In this document: positions 62,945 to 64,000 of the stretch, piece after piece
Position numbering within the stretch: position 1 is the first letter of the stretch
Layout: every line of letters begins with the position of its first letter
Assembly: GCF_036884655.1 (NCBI RefSeq)
Contig: NC_088344.1
Location: 37,298,501-37,362,500 of the forward strand
DNA from: Musa acuminata AAA Group
Lineage: Eukaryota > Streptophyta > Magnoliopsida > Zingiberales > Musaceae
Length of the DNA stretch: 64,000 nucleotides
Direction: 5' to 3'
Translations under genes and position numbers: made by a program
The notes under the pieces: generated by a model
What the model was told of the DNA's origin: nothing
The model's database searches: none
What the model saw: only the letters and a program-made list of their open reading frames with translations

Positions 62945-64000
62945 TATATACTCTTTTTTATTGGCAGAGAGCAGTTTGGACTGCGAAGTTTGGAATTTGG
63001 AAGTCTCATCTACGAAGATCTCCAACAGCCAAATCGGACTGTTTCATCGGTGATATCTGCTGACCGACCTGTCCTTCACGCCACGTCTCCCCCCTCTGCT
63101 TCGCTCCTTTGGCTTCAGATGTGGTCCGTTCCTTCCACCATCCACACGCCATCTTTTAAGAACGCCTTGCCTGCTTGCACGATCTCTAAAGATCTTGTCT
63201 TCCGATGTTTGGATCCGCCTAAATCTATCGTCTTTACGGTGCGTTACAGATTTTATTTCTATTGTTATTCTCTTTTTTCAGATGAAAGGTCGATCCTTTC
63301 TTGGCGTTTCGATGCGTAAGATTTTTCTTCAAAGAGATCTTTCGGATTTTAGGTCACTTGTTTGTATTCTCCGTTGAAGATGATTTCTTTGGCTTTTAGC
63401 GAGAAGTGTGGAAAGGTGTGACCGTGATGCATGCTTAAAGTTGTCTTTTATTGAGAGGATATTGTTTTTGTTCCACTCCCATGCGTCTCGCTCTTCGGAT
63501 AGCTTTTGTCCTCAGCAGCTTTCTTTGATTTGTACGGATCCTTTCCATATTTCTTCCCTTCTCTCTCAGAGTTGCGAAACTGATAGGCTTATACGCTGTT
63601 CTTGCTGTTGTTTTTGTGGATTCTAGTATAGTTTGTACTTTGTTCTGATGTTAATAGCGAAGTGAGTCATGGTGTCGATGATCTCAGTGGTTTTTTTTTT
63701 CCCTCTTACATCAAGAAGGGTTTCATTACTAGACAATCCACCCTACACTCGATGTTCCATTATGGACATTATGTGAATCTTTATCGATATTCCTAAGTAT
63801 TTCAATACTTGTCTCCTGTTCATTGGTATGGATTGGTGGGTTAGATGTGTTGCTTCAAGGAAGAAGGATCTAAAAAGTCTACAGTATGAAGATGAAATTG
63901 CCTTCCCCCTCCTTGTTTCTCGACTCTTTCTTCATCTTCCCTCATTTTTCTTTCTTCGGTTGGTTATATGTTTTCTACCTTACGCTTTTTAGTATTGTGA
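62945..64000 (+). promoter_or_regulatory. Possible promoter and non-coding first exon of a gene continuing right
   Basis: TATATA at 62945-62950 is followed by a GC-richer block (about 62975-63238). That block ends at a donor-like TTTACG then GTGCGT, and the sequence then turns T-rich and intron-like to the window edge. This is the usual layout of a plant gene with a 5' UTR intron. The frame through the block (from 62909) shows no domain, so no protein is called. Confidence 0.35.

Noticed and set aside
1..64000. CRISPR arrays, rRNA genes, organelle DNA inserts, bacterial-type operons
   Set aside because: None seen; the sequence is typical nuclear plant DNA.

Overview
This window is nuclear DNA of a flowering plant, most likely a monocot and possibly Zingiberales (banana/Ensete group). 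The evidence is short GC-rich first exons inside AT-rich introns and spacers, long CT/GA and TA microsatellites, plant-only gene families (class II formin, WRKY, DUF1336, PLS-class PPR, nodulin-related protein), and old LINE, gypsy and DNA-transposon debris. The genus is an inference from remembered protein and repeat similarity; no search was run.

Layout, left to right. (1) 282-8667, minus: a class II formin with a PTEN-like domain, a C2 domain, a very long FH1 proline region and the start of FH2; its 3' end lies beyond the left edge. (2) About 8,670-13,090: spacer with a dense cluster of ACGT cores. (3) 13,101-19,895, plus: an EDR2-like (DUF1336) protein with an N-terminal myristoylation signal, a heptad-repeat insert and one GC-AG intron. 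(4) 21,375-30,524, minus: a membrane-anchored CDK-like kinase of the IBS1/At1g54610 group; its introns carry LINE debris. (5) 31,060-34,345: spacer with microsatellites. (6) 34,346-41,793, minus: a group I WRKY factor, with a probable hAT-like DNA transposon remnant in its last intron. (7) 42,690-43,600: LINE reverse-transcriptase relic. (8) 44,772-47,207, minus: an intronless organellar-type PPR protein. (9) 47,600-51,500: a GC-rich island, then a decayed gypsy gag region. (10) 51,907-55,252, plus: a SpoU/TrmH-type RNA 2'-O-methyltransferase. (11) 58,081-58,497, plus: a nodulin-related protein with a perfect heat-shock element upstream of its TATA box. (12) 60,583-61,389, plus: a RING protein with C-terminal membrane segments. 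(13) 62,900 to the right edge: a possible promoter and first exon of another plus-strand gene.

All exon chains were built by hand from conserved protein frames and splice dinucleotides. Every complete chain closes in frame: 529, 699, 505, 811, 354, 138 and 268 residues. The genes do not form a pathway or cluster; this is ordinary plant gene order. Several have plausible links to stress or immunity signalling (DUF1336, CDK-like kinase, WRKY, nodulin-related protein), but nothing in the sequence shows they act together. I found no convincing undescribed system. The most notable individual signals are the heptad insert in the DUF1336 protein, the GC-AG intron, the heat-shock element, the 48-bp FH1 repeat, and the transposon relics inside introns.
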